From Gallaecimonas kandeliae (lineage in GTDB: Bacteria > Pseudomonadota > Gammaproteobacteria > Enterobacterales > Gallaecimonadaceae), in assembly GCF_030450055.1 (NCBI RefSeq), contig NZ_CP118480.1, forward strand, positions 3,223,501 to 3,287,500: a stretch of 64,000 nucleotides of DNA, given 5' to 3'. Position numbers and translations under genes: made by a program. Below the pieces are notes generated by a model that searched no databases, was not told where the DNA came from, and saw nothing but the letters and a program-made list of their open reading frames with translations. This document shows positions 26,447 through 36,500 of the stretch, in pieces (positions within the stretch are counted from its first letter, which is position 1; the number at the start of each line of letters is the position of its first letter).

Positions 26447-27573
26447 CAGCTCCTCAGCACCACAGGGCTGGCCGCCTCCCACCAGACGTAGACGTCGTCA
26501 CCCCAGGTGGGGCGCTCGCCACGGCGCTCGGCGTTGGTGTACTGGCTCTGGATCAGCTGGCCGGAAGCCAGGCGGATGTAATAGACGGAGTGGGAGCCCA
26601 GGTAGGCGATGTCGTGCACCTTGCCCTGGGCCCAGTTGTACTGGCTGTCTTCAGGGGCCTCGAAGGTCACGTGCAGCTTTTCGGGGCGCACCGCCACATA
26701 GACCTTGGGATCTTCCATGCTGGTGGAAACGCCGCGGGAGACGAACACCGGCACCGGCAGGGCCGGCGACTGGATCACCGCATGGTCGGGGGCGTCGTCG
26801 GTGAGTTCGCCCTCGAACATGTTCACCGAGCCGACGAACTCGGCCGTCATGCGGCTGTTGGGGCTCTCGTAGATGTCCAGGGGGCTGCCCTGCTGCACTA
26901 TCCAGCCTTCGTTCATGATGGCGATGCGCTGGGCCATGGTCATGGCCTCTTCCTGGTCATGGGTCACCATGACGCAGGTTACCCCCACCGATTCGATGAT
27001 CTGCACCAGCTCCAGCTGCATCTCGGTACGCAGCTTCTTGTCCAGGGCGCCCATGGGTTCGTCCAGCAACAGCAGCTTGGGCCGCTTGGCCAGGCTGCGG
27101 GCCAGGGCGACACGCTGACGCTGGCCGCCGGAGAGTTGTTGGGGCTTGCGCTGGGCGTAGTCGGTCATGCGTACCAGGCGCAGCATCTCAAGGACACGGG
27201 CGTTGACCTGATCCTTGGGCAGCTTGTCCTGCTTGAGGCCGTAGGCGATGTTCTGGGCCACCGTCATGTGCGGGAAGAGGGCGTAGGACTGGAACATCAT
27301 GTTGATGGGCCGCTGGTAGGGCGGCAGCTCCGTGATGTCCTGGCCGTCGATGAAGATGCGGCCGCTCGATGGCTGCTCGAAGCCGGCCAGCATGCGCAGC
27401 AAGGTGCTCTTGCCGGAGCCGGAGCCGCCCAGCAGGGCGAAGATCTCGCCTTTGCGGATCGCCAGGCTGACGTTGTCCACCGCCTTGACCTGGCCGAAGA
27501 ATTTGCTGACGCCGTCTATGGTCAGCAGCACTGGGGGCGATGCGTTCAGGGCGTCGCTGCCAGTTGTAGCCAT
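26446..27573 (-). CDS. potG: Putrescine ABC transporter ATPase PotG
   Basis: The 375-residue ATPase energises putrescine import. Walker A GGSGSGKST is at residues 49-57, the signature LSGGQRQRVALARSLA near 150, and Walker B LLLLDEPMGALDKKLR follows. A C-terminal TOBE domain (VAVRPEKLHV) is present. ATG 27573 with GGAGG upstream is chosen over an upstream TTG. A hairpin with a T tract between potF and potG probably reduces potGHI expression relative to potF. Confidence 0.94.
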   Translation of the reverse strand: MATTGSDALNASPPVLLTIDGVSKFFGQVKAVDNVSLAIRKGEIFALLGGSGSGKSTLLRMLAGFEQPSSGRIFIDGQDITELPPYQRPINMMFQSYALFPHMTVAQNIAYGLKQDKLPKDQVNARVLEMLRLVRMTDYAQRKPQQLSGGQRQRVALARSLAKRPKLLLLDEPMGALDKKLRTEMQLELVQIIESVGVTCVMVTHDQEEAMTMAQRIAIMNEGWIVQQGSPLDIYESPNSRMTAEFVGSVNMFEGELTDDAPDHAVIQSPALPVPVFVSRGVSTSMEDPKVYVAVRPEKLHVTFEAPEDSQYNWAQGKVHDIAYLGSHSVYYIRLASGQLIQSQYTNAERRGERPTWGDDVYVWWEAASPVVLRS

Positions 27574-27595
27574 CAGATACCTCCAATACAAAAGA

Positions 27596-27612
27596 GCCGG
27601 GCTTCGCCCGGC
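27596..27612 (-). terminator. Intraoperon attenuator between potF and potG
   Basis: On the minus strand GCCGGGC-GAA-GCCCGGC is followed by TCTTTTG. It lies seven bases past the potF stop and 23 bases before the potG ATG. The short T tract would allow partial read-through, the usual arrangement for a binding-protein gene that needs more product than its transporter. Confidence 0.7.
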
Positions 27613-27619
27613 TTTTCAA

Positions 27620-28780
<1,161 letters not shown>

Positions 28781-28939
28781 TTAGACCCACTTCAATGACA
28801 ACCCGGTGGCCGGGTGCTTACATCCCAATCAAAACCCTGACGAAAGGCCAGGACCCTATTGCCCAAAACCGGCAGCCCAAGGGCCGCCCAGTTTGGAATG
28901 CTTTGCTTTTTACGCCTAGAGGTGGGTCACACCCCAGGT

Positions 28940-29026
28940 TTGGAAAGGAGCTCGATTTTGCGCGTAATATAATCGCAAAGCCGCCGTCGCCAAACGCTTT
29001 TTTTACCCCGGCGGCGGATTTTTTTT
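28940..29026 (+). ncRNA. Candidate mini-transcript: promoter-like element plus terminator hairpin
   Basis: TTGGAA (28940-28945) and TAATATAAT (28965-28973) resemble a sigma-70 promoter with a long spacer. Directly after it CCGCCGTCG (28981-28989) pairs with CGGCGGCGG (29010-29018; one G-U pair) around a T-rich 20-base loop, followed by ATTTTTTTT. A transcript of about 50 nt would result. It could be a small RNA or the 5' end of something lost. The remaining parts of 28709-29146 show no gene I can support. Confidence 0.35.
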
Positions 29027-29146
29027 ATGCCGCTCAGTCAGGCCAGCCCCTCATCCCAAAAGCCCCCATTTCCGGGGACAAAAGCAAACCGATAACCTCT
29101 TGTATATCCAGCAGATAGTGACATCAAAGCCGGACCAAACCTGCAC

Positions 29147-30061
29147 TCAGGCCCTGGCCAGGGCACCGGCGATTTTCGCCGCCAATCGTGCATTGTTAAG
29201 CACCAGGGCGATGTTGGCGGCAAGGGTCTGGCCCTCTGTGAGTTCCGTGACCCTTTGCAGCAGGAAAGGGGTCAACGCCTTGCCCCCCATGCCCTGCTTT
29301 TCCGCCTCAACGAGCGCCTGCCCTATGGCCATATCGACGAGGCGCCTGTCCAGGGCATGCTCGGCCGGTATGGGGTTGGCCACCACCACCCCGCCCTTGA
29401 GCCCCAGGGCCCACTTGGCCTTGAGGGCGGCAGCTATGGCCTCCGGGCTGTCCAGCCGGGCATCGACGCCCAGGCCCGAGTCGCGGCAATAAAAAGCGGG
29501 CAACTGATCGGTGCCATAGCCCCAGACCGGTACGCCCTTGGTCTCCAGGTATTCGAGGGTCAGGCCCAAGTCCAAAACCGACTTGGCCCCGGCGCAGACC
29601 ACGGCCACGTCGGTCTGGGCCAGCTCGTCGAGATCGGCACTGATGTCGAAGCTCTGCTGGGCGCCGCGGTGCACACCGCCGATGCCGCCGGTGGCGAAGA
29701 CACGGATGCCGGCCATGGCCGCGAGGATCATGGTAGCCGCCACCGTAGTGGCGCCCAGGCCCTTGCTGGCCACCATCAGGGGGATGTCGCGCCTGCTGGT
29801 CTTGACGGCGTCCTTCCCGGCCTTGGCCAGGCGGGTCAGTTCGTCCTCGGCCAGGCCAATCTTGAGGTGGCCGTCCATGATGGCCAAGGTGGCCGGCTCC
29901 GCCCCCTCTTCCCTGACCGCCGCCTCCAGGGCCAGGGCCGTCTCCAGGTTCTTCGGATAGGGCATGCCCTGGGCGATGAGGGTGGACTCCAGGGCCACCA
30001 GGGGCCGGCCCAGGGCCTTGGCTTCCATGACCCTGGGGGCCAGATCCAGATACTGTTGCAC
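29147..30061 (-). CDS. psuG: Pseudouridine-5'-phosphate glycosidase
   Basis: The enzyme splits pseudouridine 5'-phosphate into uracil and ribose-5-phosphate. The 304-residue protein has the family blocks LVALESTLIAQGMPYPKNLE, KTSRRDIPLMVASKGLGATTVAATM, FATGGIGGVHRGAQQSFDIS, VWGYGTDQLPAFY and NPIPAEHALD. I chose GTG 30061 because AAGGAG lies five bases upstream; an ATG at 30076 would leave no good ribosome site. No pseudouridine kinase gene (psuK) or nucleoside transporter is adjacent, so it stands alone. Confidence 0.93.
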   Translation of the reverse strand: MQQYLDLAPRVMEAKALGRPLVALESTLIAQGMPYPKNLETALALEAAVREEGAEPATLAIMDGHLKIGLAEDELTRLAKAGKDAVKTSRRDIPLMVASKGLGATTVAATMILAAMAGIRVFATGGIGGVHRGAQQSFDISADLDELAQTDVAVVCAGAKSVLDLGLTLEYLETKGVPVWGYGTDQLPAFYCRDSGLGVDARLDSPEAIAAALKAKWALGLKGGVVVANPIPAEHALDRRLVDMAIGQALVEAEKQGMGGKALTPFLLQRVTELTEGQTLAANIALVLNNARLAAKIAGALARA

Positions 30062-30100
30062 GGGCGCTCCTTGCATTAGCCATTGCCGCCAGCATAGGAC

Positions 30101-30124
30101 AAAAAAAGGCGCCGCGAGGGCGCC
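30101..30124 (-). terminator. Terminator of the aldehyde dehydrogenase gene
   Basis: In the minus direction GGCGCC-CTCGC-GGCGCC is followed by seven T. It starts 21 bases past the ALDH stop and precedes psuG. Confidence 0.85.
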
Positions 30125-30145
30125 AAACACAGCAACAAGCCTTTC

Positions 30146-31666
30146 CTAGAAGAAGCCCAATGGCTTCTGGTCATAGCTCATCAAGATGCACTTGGTCTGC
30201 TGGTAGTGGTCCAGCATCATCTTGTGGGTCTCGCGGCCTATGCCGGAACGCTTGTAACCGCCAAAGGCGGCGTGGGCCGGGTAGAGGTGGTAACAGTTGG
30301 TCCAGACGCGCCCTGCCTGGATGCCGCGGCCCATGCGGTAGGCGCGGTTGGCGTCCAGGGTCCAGACACCGGCGCCAAGGCCGAAGCTGGTGTCGTTGGC
30401 GATGGCCAGGGCCTCGGCCTCGTCCCTGAAGGTGGTGATGGCCAGGGTGGGCCCGAAGATCTCCTCCTGGAAGACCCTCATGCTGTTGTTGCCCTTGAGC
30501 ATGGTGGGCTCCACATAGAAGCCGCCCTCCAACTCGCCGCCGAGGCTGGCGCGGCCGCCGCCGAGCAGCACTTCCACCCCTTCGGCACGGCCCACTTCCA
30601 TGTAGGAGAGGATCTTGTCGAGTTGCTGCTTGGAGGCCTGGGCCCCCACCTGGGTGTTGCTGTCCAGGGGGTTGCCCTGGCGGATCTCGCGGGCCCTGGC
30701 CATGGCCTTTTCCATGAAGGCGTCGTAGATGGACTCGTGAATGAGGGCCCGGGACGGGCAGGTGCAGACCTCGCCCTGGTTGAAGAAGGTCATCAGGAGG
30801 CCTTCGACGCACTTGTCCAGATAAGCCTCGCCGTGGTCCAGCACATCTTCGAAGTAGATGTTGGGGGACTTGCCGCCCAGCTCCAGGGTGGCGGGGATCA
30901 GCAGCTTGGCGGCGTTGGCCATGATCTTGGAGCCCACAGGGGTGGAGCCGGTGAAGGCCACCTTGGCAATGCGCGGGTTGCTGGCCAGGGCCTCGCCGGC
31001 CTCGGCTCCCAGGCCCTGGATGACGTTGATCACGCCGGGGGGCAGCAGGTCGCCGATCAGCTCCATCAGCACGCAGATGGAGGCCGGGGTCTGTTCGGCG
31101 GGTTTGAGCACCACGCAGTTGCCGGCGGCCAGGGCCGGGGCCAGCTTCCAGGCCGCCATCAGCAGCGGGAAGTTCCAGGGGATGATCTGCGCCACCACTC
31201 CGTAGGGCTCGTGGAAGTGGTAGGCGACTGTGTTGTCGTCCAGCTCGCTGAGGCTGCCCTCCTGGGCGCGGATGCAGCCGGCGTAGTAGCGGAAATGGTC
31301 CACCACCAACGGGATGTCGGCGTTGAGGGTCTCGCGGATGGCCTTGCCGTTGTCCCAGGTCTCGGCCACCGCCAGCATCTCAAGGTTCTGCTCGATGCGG
31401 TCGGCCACCCTGAGCAGCAGGTTGGAGCGCTCCGTGACCGAGGTCTTGCCCCAGGCGGGCGCCGCCTTGTGGGCCGCGTCCAGGGCCAGTTCAATGTCGG
31501 CGGCGCTGCTGCGGGGCACCTGGCAGAACACCTTGCCGTTGACAGGGCTCAGGTTGTCCAGGTACTGGCCTTCCACCGGCGGCTGCCAGCGGCCGCCGAT
31601 GAAATTCTCGTAACGGTTCTTGAAGTTGACCAGGGCGCCGGCCTGGCCGGGTTGGGCGTAGATCAT
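30146..31666 (-). CDS. NAD-dependent aldehyde dehydrogenase (ExaC/AldB-like)
   Basis: The 506-residue protein belongs to the acetaldehyde dehydrogenase group (ExaC/AcoD/AldB). The substrate-side region is [21 protein letters not shown], the general-base Glu lies in [12 protein letters not shown], and the nucleophile Cys is in [19 protein letters not shown]. The C-terminal KPLGFF is shared with this group. It probably oxidises acetaldehyde or another short aldehyde to the acid. A divergent AraC-type regulator is the likely controller. AGAGG precedes ATG 31666. Confidence 0.9.
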   Translation of the reverse strand: MIYAQPGQAGALVNFKNRYENFIGGRWQPPVEGQYLDNLSPVNGKVFCQVPRSSAADIELALDAAHKAAPAWGKTSVTERSNLLLRVADRIEQNLEMLAVAETWDNGKAIRETLNADIPLVVDHFRYYAGCIRAQEGSLSELDDNTVAYHFHEPYGVVAQIIPWNFPLLMAAWKLAPALAAGNCVVLKPAEQTPASICVLMELIGDLLPPGVINVIQGLGAEAGEALASNPRIAKVAFTGSTPVGSKIMANAAKLLIPATLELGGKSPNIYFEDVLDHGEAYLDKCVEGLLMTFFNQGEVCTCPSRALIHESIYDAFMEKAMARAREIRQGNPLDSNTQVGAQASKQQLDKILSYMEVGRAEGVEVLLGGGRASLGGELEGGFYVEPTMLKGNNSMRVFQEEIFGPTLAITTFRDEAEALAIANDTSFGLGAGVWTLDANRAYRMGRGIQAGRVWTNCYHLYPAHAAFGGYKRSGIGRETHKMMLDHYQQTKCILMSYDQKPLGFF

Positions 31667-31815
31667 GCTGCATTCCTCTTTTTGGCTTTTGCACTACTAT
31701 CGGAGGGCAGCCCGCCCGGCTCTTGCCCCAGGGTCGCAAGCCGTTGCCTGCCAGACTCATCGGGCCAGTTGGGGCCGGGGGCAGGCATTAAGGTCGGGAA
31801 AAAGGGAGGAAGGGA

Positions 31816-32727
31816 ATGCAGATGCTGGAAAGGCTCAGCTCCAAGGCCAGGCGCCGTGAAGCGGTGGAAAACCGCGTCAGTTTCCAGGGCTCCCAGGTAG
31901 AGCTGGCCATCTACGACACCTATGAGCCGGCCCAGAAGGTGGCGCTGCGCTCGGAGAACCTGCTCTACTGCGCCATGCTCACCGGCTCGAAACGCATGCA
32001 CGGCATCGGCGGCACCCCCAGGGTTTTCCTGCCCCATGAGTCTTTCGTGCTGGCCCCTGAGCAGCCGGTGTGGATCGATTTTCCCGACGCCAAGCCCCAG
32101 ACCCCTACCACCTGCATCGCCATCGACATAAGCCTGGACCGCATCCAGGCCGTGGCCAGGCGCCTGGAGCAACAGCCCAGGGATCCGGCCCTTGGTCCCC
32201 CACAGTACCAGCACAGGGCTGTGCACTGCCGCCACAACAGGGAAACCCAGCAGCTGCTGGAGCGGATCATCGGCACCTTCCTGGAGCCGGCCCCGGAGCA
32301 GGCCATGCTTATCGACCTGCAACTGAGCGAACTGGTGATGCGGCTGCTGCGCCAGCAGAGCCGGGACCTGCTGCTCGAAGCCCTGGCTCAGGGCCAGATC
32401 CACCACGGCCTGCTGGCCGCCATGGCCCATCTCAAGGCCAGCCCAGGCCAGCCCCTGGACATGGAGCGGCTCAGCCGCGAGGCCTGCATATCCAAGGCCC
32501 AGCTCTATCGCCTCTTCCGCCAGGAACTGGGGCTGACGCCGGGGGAATACCAGCAGCAGTTGCGCCTGGACCAGGCCCGCCAATGGCTGAGCGAAGGGCT
32601 GATGAGCGTCACCGAAGTGGCCTTCGAGCTGGGCTACCAGAGCCTTTCCCACTTCAGCCGCCGCTTCAAGGCCGCCACAGGCCTGAGCCCGGGCCGCTAC
32701 CGCCAGCAGCAGCCGGCGGCGCACTGA
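31816..32727 (+). CDS. AraC-family transcriptional regulator
   Basis: The 303-residue protein has an AraC_N/cupin-like sensing part (about 1-160) and two helix-turn-helix units at the C-terminus. The second is VTEVAFELGYQSLSHFSRRFKAATGLSPGRYR. GGAGGAAGGGA precedes ATG 31816. It is divergent from the aldehyde dehydrogenase gene with 149 bp between them, which must hold both promoters. By analogy with such pairs it is probably the activator of that gene, responding to an aldehyde or alcohol; this is inference. Confidence 0.9.
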   Translation: MQMLERLSSKARRREAVENRVSFQGSQVELAIYDTYEPAQKVALRSENLLYCAMLTGSKRMHGIGGTPRVFLPHESFVLAPEQPVWIDFPDAKPQTPTTCIAIDISLDRIQAVARRLEQQPRDPALGPPQYQHRAVHCRHNRETQQLLERIIGTFLEPAPEQAMLIDLQLSELVMRLLRQQSRDLLLEALAQGQIHHGLLAAMAHLKASPGQPLDMERLSREACISKAQLYRLFRQELGLTPGEYQQQLRLDQARQWLSEGLMSVTEVAFELGYQSLSHFSRRFKAATGLSPGRYRQQQPAAH

Positions 32728-32808
32728 AGAAGGCACTTTCGGCCCCAGGGGGAAAACATTCAGGACCGGGCTGCTAGACTGGCGAGACCCAAGTGGAGGA
32801 AATGACAG

Positions 32809-33339
32809 ATGAAAAAGATCCTTAGCTGCCTGGCGCTGTTACTGCTGGCCGGCTGCGCCCAGTTACAGAGCCTGACCAGCTACAGCCTGACCGAGTCCGA
32901 GCTGCAGGACCAGCTGCGGGGCCAGCTTGACGGCTGGAGCAGCGACCTCGGCCACAACATCGGCGTCAGGACCAAGATAGACCAGTTGGACATCAAGCTG
33001 GCCGACCAGAAGGCCCGTATCAACCTGGGCGGTGAAGCGGCCCTGACCTCGGCCCTGCAGAGCATGCCTCTGGCGCTGCACTTGGAGGTGGAGGGGCGCC
33101 CGGCCCTGGAAGGCAAGGCCGTTTTTCTTCGCGACCTGCGCCTGCTGGATGCCAAGGCCGACCTGCTGGGCTTCGGCGGTCATCTGGGCCCCAGCGGCGG
33201 CGCCCTGGGCCGCTGGCTGACCCAGTACCTGGACAACCACCCCATCTACCGCATCCCAGACGGCAGCGCCCTGGCCGCGATCCCCCTGGATATGGCGGTG
33301 ATGGACGGCAAGCTGGTGTTCAAACCCAGGACTCCCTGA
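32809..33339 (+). CDS. DUF1439 lipoprotein (YceB-like)
   Basis: The 176-residue protein has a lipoprotein signal (MKKILSCLALLLLAGCAQLQ; lipobox LAGC) and the DUF1439 pattern SLTESELQDQLRGQL, LDIKLADQKARINLGGEAALT, then LAAIPLDMAVMDGKLVFKPR at the C-terminus. The family is outer-membrane-anchored in the periplasm; function is not established. GGAGGAAATGACAG precedes the ATG. Its last 19 codons, stop and downstream bases are duplicated immediately after the gene. Confidence 0.88.
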   Translation: MKKILSCLALLLLAGCAQLQSLTSYSLTESELQDQLRGQLDGWSSDLGHNIGVRTKIDQLDIKLADQKARINLGGEAALTSALQSMPLALHLEVEGRPALEGKAVFLRDLRLLDAKADLLGFGGHLGPSGGALGRWLTQYLDNHPIYRIPDGSALAAIPLDMAVMDGKLVFKPRTP

Positions 33340-33450
33340 TCCAAGCGGCCAGTGGCCCTTACCGTCCCAGCCCCCTGGATATGGCCGTGATGGACGGCAA
33401 GCTGGTGTTCAAACCCAGGACTCCCTGACCCAGGCGGCCAGTGGCTTCTA
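33282..33450 (+). repeat. Direct duplication of the 3' end of the DUF1439 gene
   Basis: The segment 33282-33359 recurs at 33371-33448 with a period of 89 bp. It starts CCCCCTGGATATGG and runs through the last 19 codons, the TGA stop and about 20 bases beyond (CGGCCAGTGGC). Copies differ by a few substitutions (GCGGTG/GCCGTG, ATCCAAG/ACCCAGG), so the duplication is not brand new. The second copy has no start and lies outside any gene. Confidence 0.93.
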
Positions 33451-33504
33451 GCAGCCCCCAAGAAGGACAGCAGACTCTTGTCCATGCCCGCTTACCCACA
33501 GATC

Positions 33505-33534
33505 AAAAAAAGCCCCGGATAACGGGGCTTTTTT
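33505..33534. terminator. Bidirectional terminator between DUF1439 and the GGDEF/EAL gene
   Basis: A7-GCCCCG-GATAA-CGGGGC-T6 overlaps the end of the GGDEF/EAL gene region and serves both convergent genes. Confidence 0.9.
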
Positions 33535-36500
33535 CATTCCCTGCTCTGCCTGCTGCCGTAACCCAGGGCGGCCTGGCGTTCGTCTCCCTGCTCGCGCAGG
33601 TACTCCGACAGGGGCCCAGGCCGGCCGAAGTAGAAGCCCTGGGCGAAATCCAGCTCCATCTTGTCCAGCAAGGTGGCAGTGATATCGTCCTCCACCCACT
33701 CGGCGATGCTCTTGGCCTGCATCCTGTGGGCGATATTGCTGATGGAGGAGATGATGGTCCTGTCCAAGGGGTTGTGGGCGGCGCTCTGCACGAAACAGCC
33801 GTCGATCTTGATGTAATCCACCTGGAAGTGGCGCAGGTAGGCGAAGGAGCTCAGGCCTGAGCCGAAGTCGTCGATGGCGACCTTGGCCCCCATGGCCCGG
33901 ATCTGCTGCACCAGCCGGATGGCGTTGGACATCTGGTTGATGAGGGCCGTCTCGGTGATCTCGAAGCAGAGCCGGGACGGCTCCAATGGCCCCTCGTTCA
34001 GTTTATCCAGCAATGTCTTGGCGAAGAGCTCGCTGCTCAGTGAACTGGCGGAGAGGTTGACGAAGAAGCAGTCTACCTGGGAATCGGCCAGCAGCTGGGC
34101 CTGACGGCCGAGGACCTGATCCAGCACCCAGAGATCCAGATGCTCCACCAGATCGTAGCGCTCGGCGGCCGGGATAAAGGCGGCAGGGCCTATGACGCCG
34201 CCGTCGTCTGACTTCAGCCTCAACAGCAGCTCCACGAACTGCTCGTCTCCCTTGTAGCTGTGCATGCCCTGGCAATAGAGCATGAAGCGCCCTTCCTGGA
34301 TGGCCGCCTTGAGCTTGGAGGCCATCATCAGCTCCTGGTGGTTGAGCTGGGCCAGGTCGTCGCCGCTGTAGACGCAGACCTTGGCCCGCCCCGAGGACTT
34401 GGCCGCATAGCAGGCCACGTCGGCATGGGACATCACCTCTCCCAGGGATTGGGTGGAGGGGGTGATGCTGGCGATGCCGACGCAGGCGGACACGTCGTAG
34501 TCCTGGTCGTCCCAGCGGAAGTCGAGCTTCTGGGCCGCCTTGAGCATCTCCTCCGCTATATGCCTGGCCTTGTCCTGGCTGCAATGCTCCAGCAGCAGGC
34601 CAAACTCGTCGCCGCCGAGGCGGGCCAGGATGTCGTCGCTGCGGATCAGCTGGCGCCACATCAGCCCCAGCTCCACCAGCAGGGCGTCACCGGCGCTGTG
34701 GCCGGCGCTGTCGTTGAGGATCTTGAAGCGGTCCAGGTCGAAGAAGCAAAGCTGGGCCGCCTTGCCGTTGCGGTGCACCCTGTCGATGCAGTTCTCCACC
34801 TGCTGTTCGAACTGGGCCCTGTTGAGCAGGCCGGTGAGGGCATCGTGGGCGGCGGCATGGCTGAGCTCCCGCTGCAGCACCTTGGTGCGGGTCATGTCCT
34901 GGAACACCATCAGGGCCCCCACTACCTGCCCTTCGCCGTCCCGTACGGGGGCGGCGGAGTGGATGAGGTCGAAGCGCTTGCCCTGACGGTTGACCATCAC
35001 CACGTCCTGCAGGGGGTGCTGGACGGCGCCCTGGGCTATGCATTCCAGTACAGGGTTGGGCAGCACCTCGTCGCTGCGTTCCCGGCAGAGCTGGAAGATG
35101 GCGTCGAAGGGTTTGCCGATGGCCTCGGCCAGGGGCCAGCCCAGCAGATCCTCGGCCACGTGGTTGAGATCCGTGACCTTGCCTTCGGCGTCGGTACAGA
35201 CCACGGCATCGCCGATGGATTCCAGGGTCAGGCTGAGCCGCTCCTTCTCTTCATGGAGGGCCTGTTCGGCCGCCTTGGACTCGGTAATGTCCCAGTTGCA
35301 ACCCACCACCTTGACGGCCCTGCCCCCCTCGTCCACTTCGGCCTCGGCCATGGCACGGATATAGCGCAGGCTGCCGTCCGGCCAGTGGATACGGAACTGG
35401 GCATCCAAGGGGGAACCCAGGCTGAGGGTGTTGTCCAGTTGCTTAAGGACAACAGGCAGATCCTCTTCCACCACAGCCGTGCGCCAGCGTGCCATCAGGT
35501 CGGCCTGGGGGTCGATGTCCAGCCGGTAGAGGCTGTACATCAACTGATCCCAGCTCAGCTGGCCGGTGACGGGGTTGTACTCCCAGATGCCGATATGGCC
35601 GGCGCGGGTGGCCAGGGCCAGGCGGTCGGCGAAGTCCCGCTGCTGGCGCTCCATGCGCCTGATGGTGGTCACGTTCTGCATCTGGAACACATAGTGGCGC
35701 AGCTGGCCGCCCTTGCCTTTGACGGCCGAGATATGGGCATGGAGCAGCAGTTCGTCGTCCAGTTCCTGGCCAAAGGCCAGGTCCAGGCTGACCAGCTTGC
35801 AGTCGTCGAAACGCAAGCGGTTGAGTTGCTGGCGCAGCGCCTCCTTGTCCTTGCCGGCCAGGAGGGTGGTCACAGGAGTGCCCTCCAGATCTTCCTTGCG
35901 CTTGTCCAACTCCCGGCACAGGGCCAGGTTCACTTCCTGCCAGCGCAGATCGGCCCCCACCACGGCCATGCCGTCCGGGGCATTCTCGATGGTGGTGCGC
36001 AGCAGCGCCTCGCTGTCCTGCAGGCTGGCTTCCAGCTGTTTGCGCTCTGTGATGTTTTCCTGGAAGACGATGAGGCCCCCCAACTGGTCGCTGTCGAACC
36101 AGGGCAGCACTTCCCATTTGAGCCAGAGCACCTCGCCGTCCACCAGGAAGCTGTCTTCGGCCCGGCTCAGCACCTCGCCGCGCAGGCAGCGGGCATGGAT
36201 GGTGCGCCATTCCTCCTGGATGCCGGGGTCCAGCTCGTAGAGGCTCTTGCCCTTGAAGTTGACGCCGGCCAGATCATGGCTGGCTATCCAGTCGTCGCTG
36301 GCGGCGATGTAGCGCATGCCCTGGTCGAAGATGGCCACCTCGCAAGGCACCTTGGCCAGGAAGAGGGCGAACCTGTCCTTGGTGTGGGTCAGCTCCGCCT
36401 CCCGCTCCTTGAGCCGGGCCAGCATGTGGCTGAAGTCATCGCTGAGCCGCTGGATCTCCTTGGAGCTGGCCTTGGGCAGCTGGGGCGAGTAGTTGCCCCT

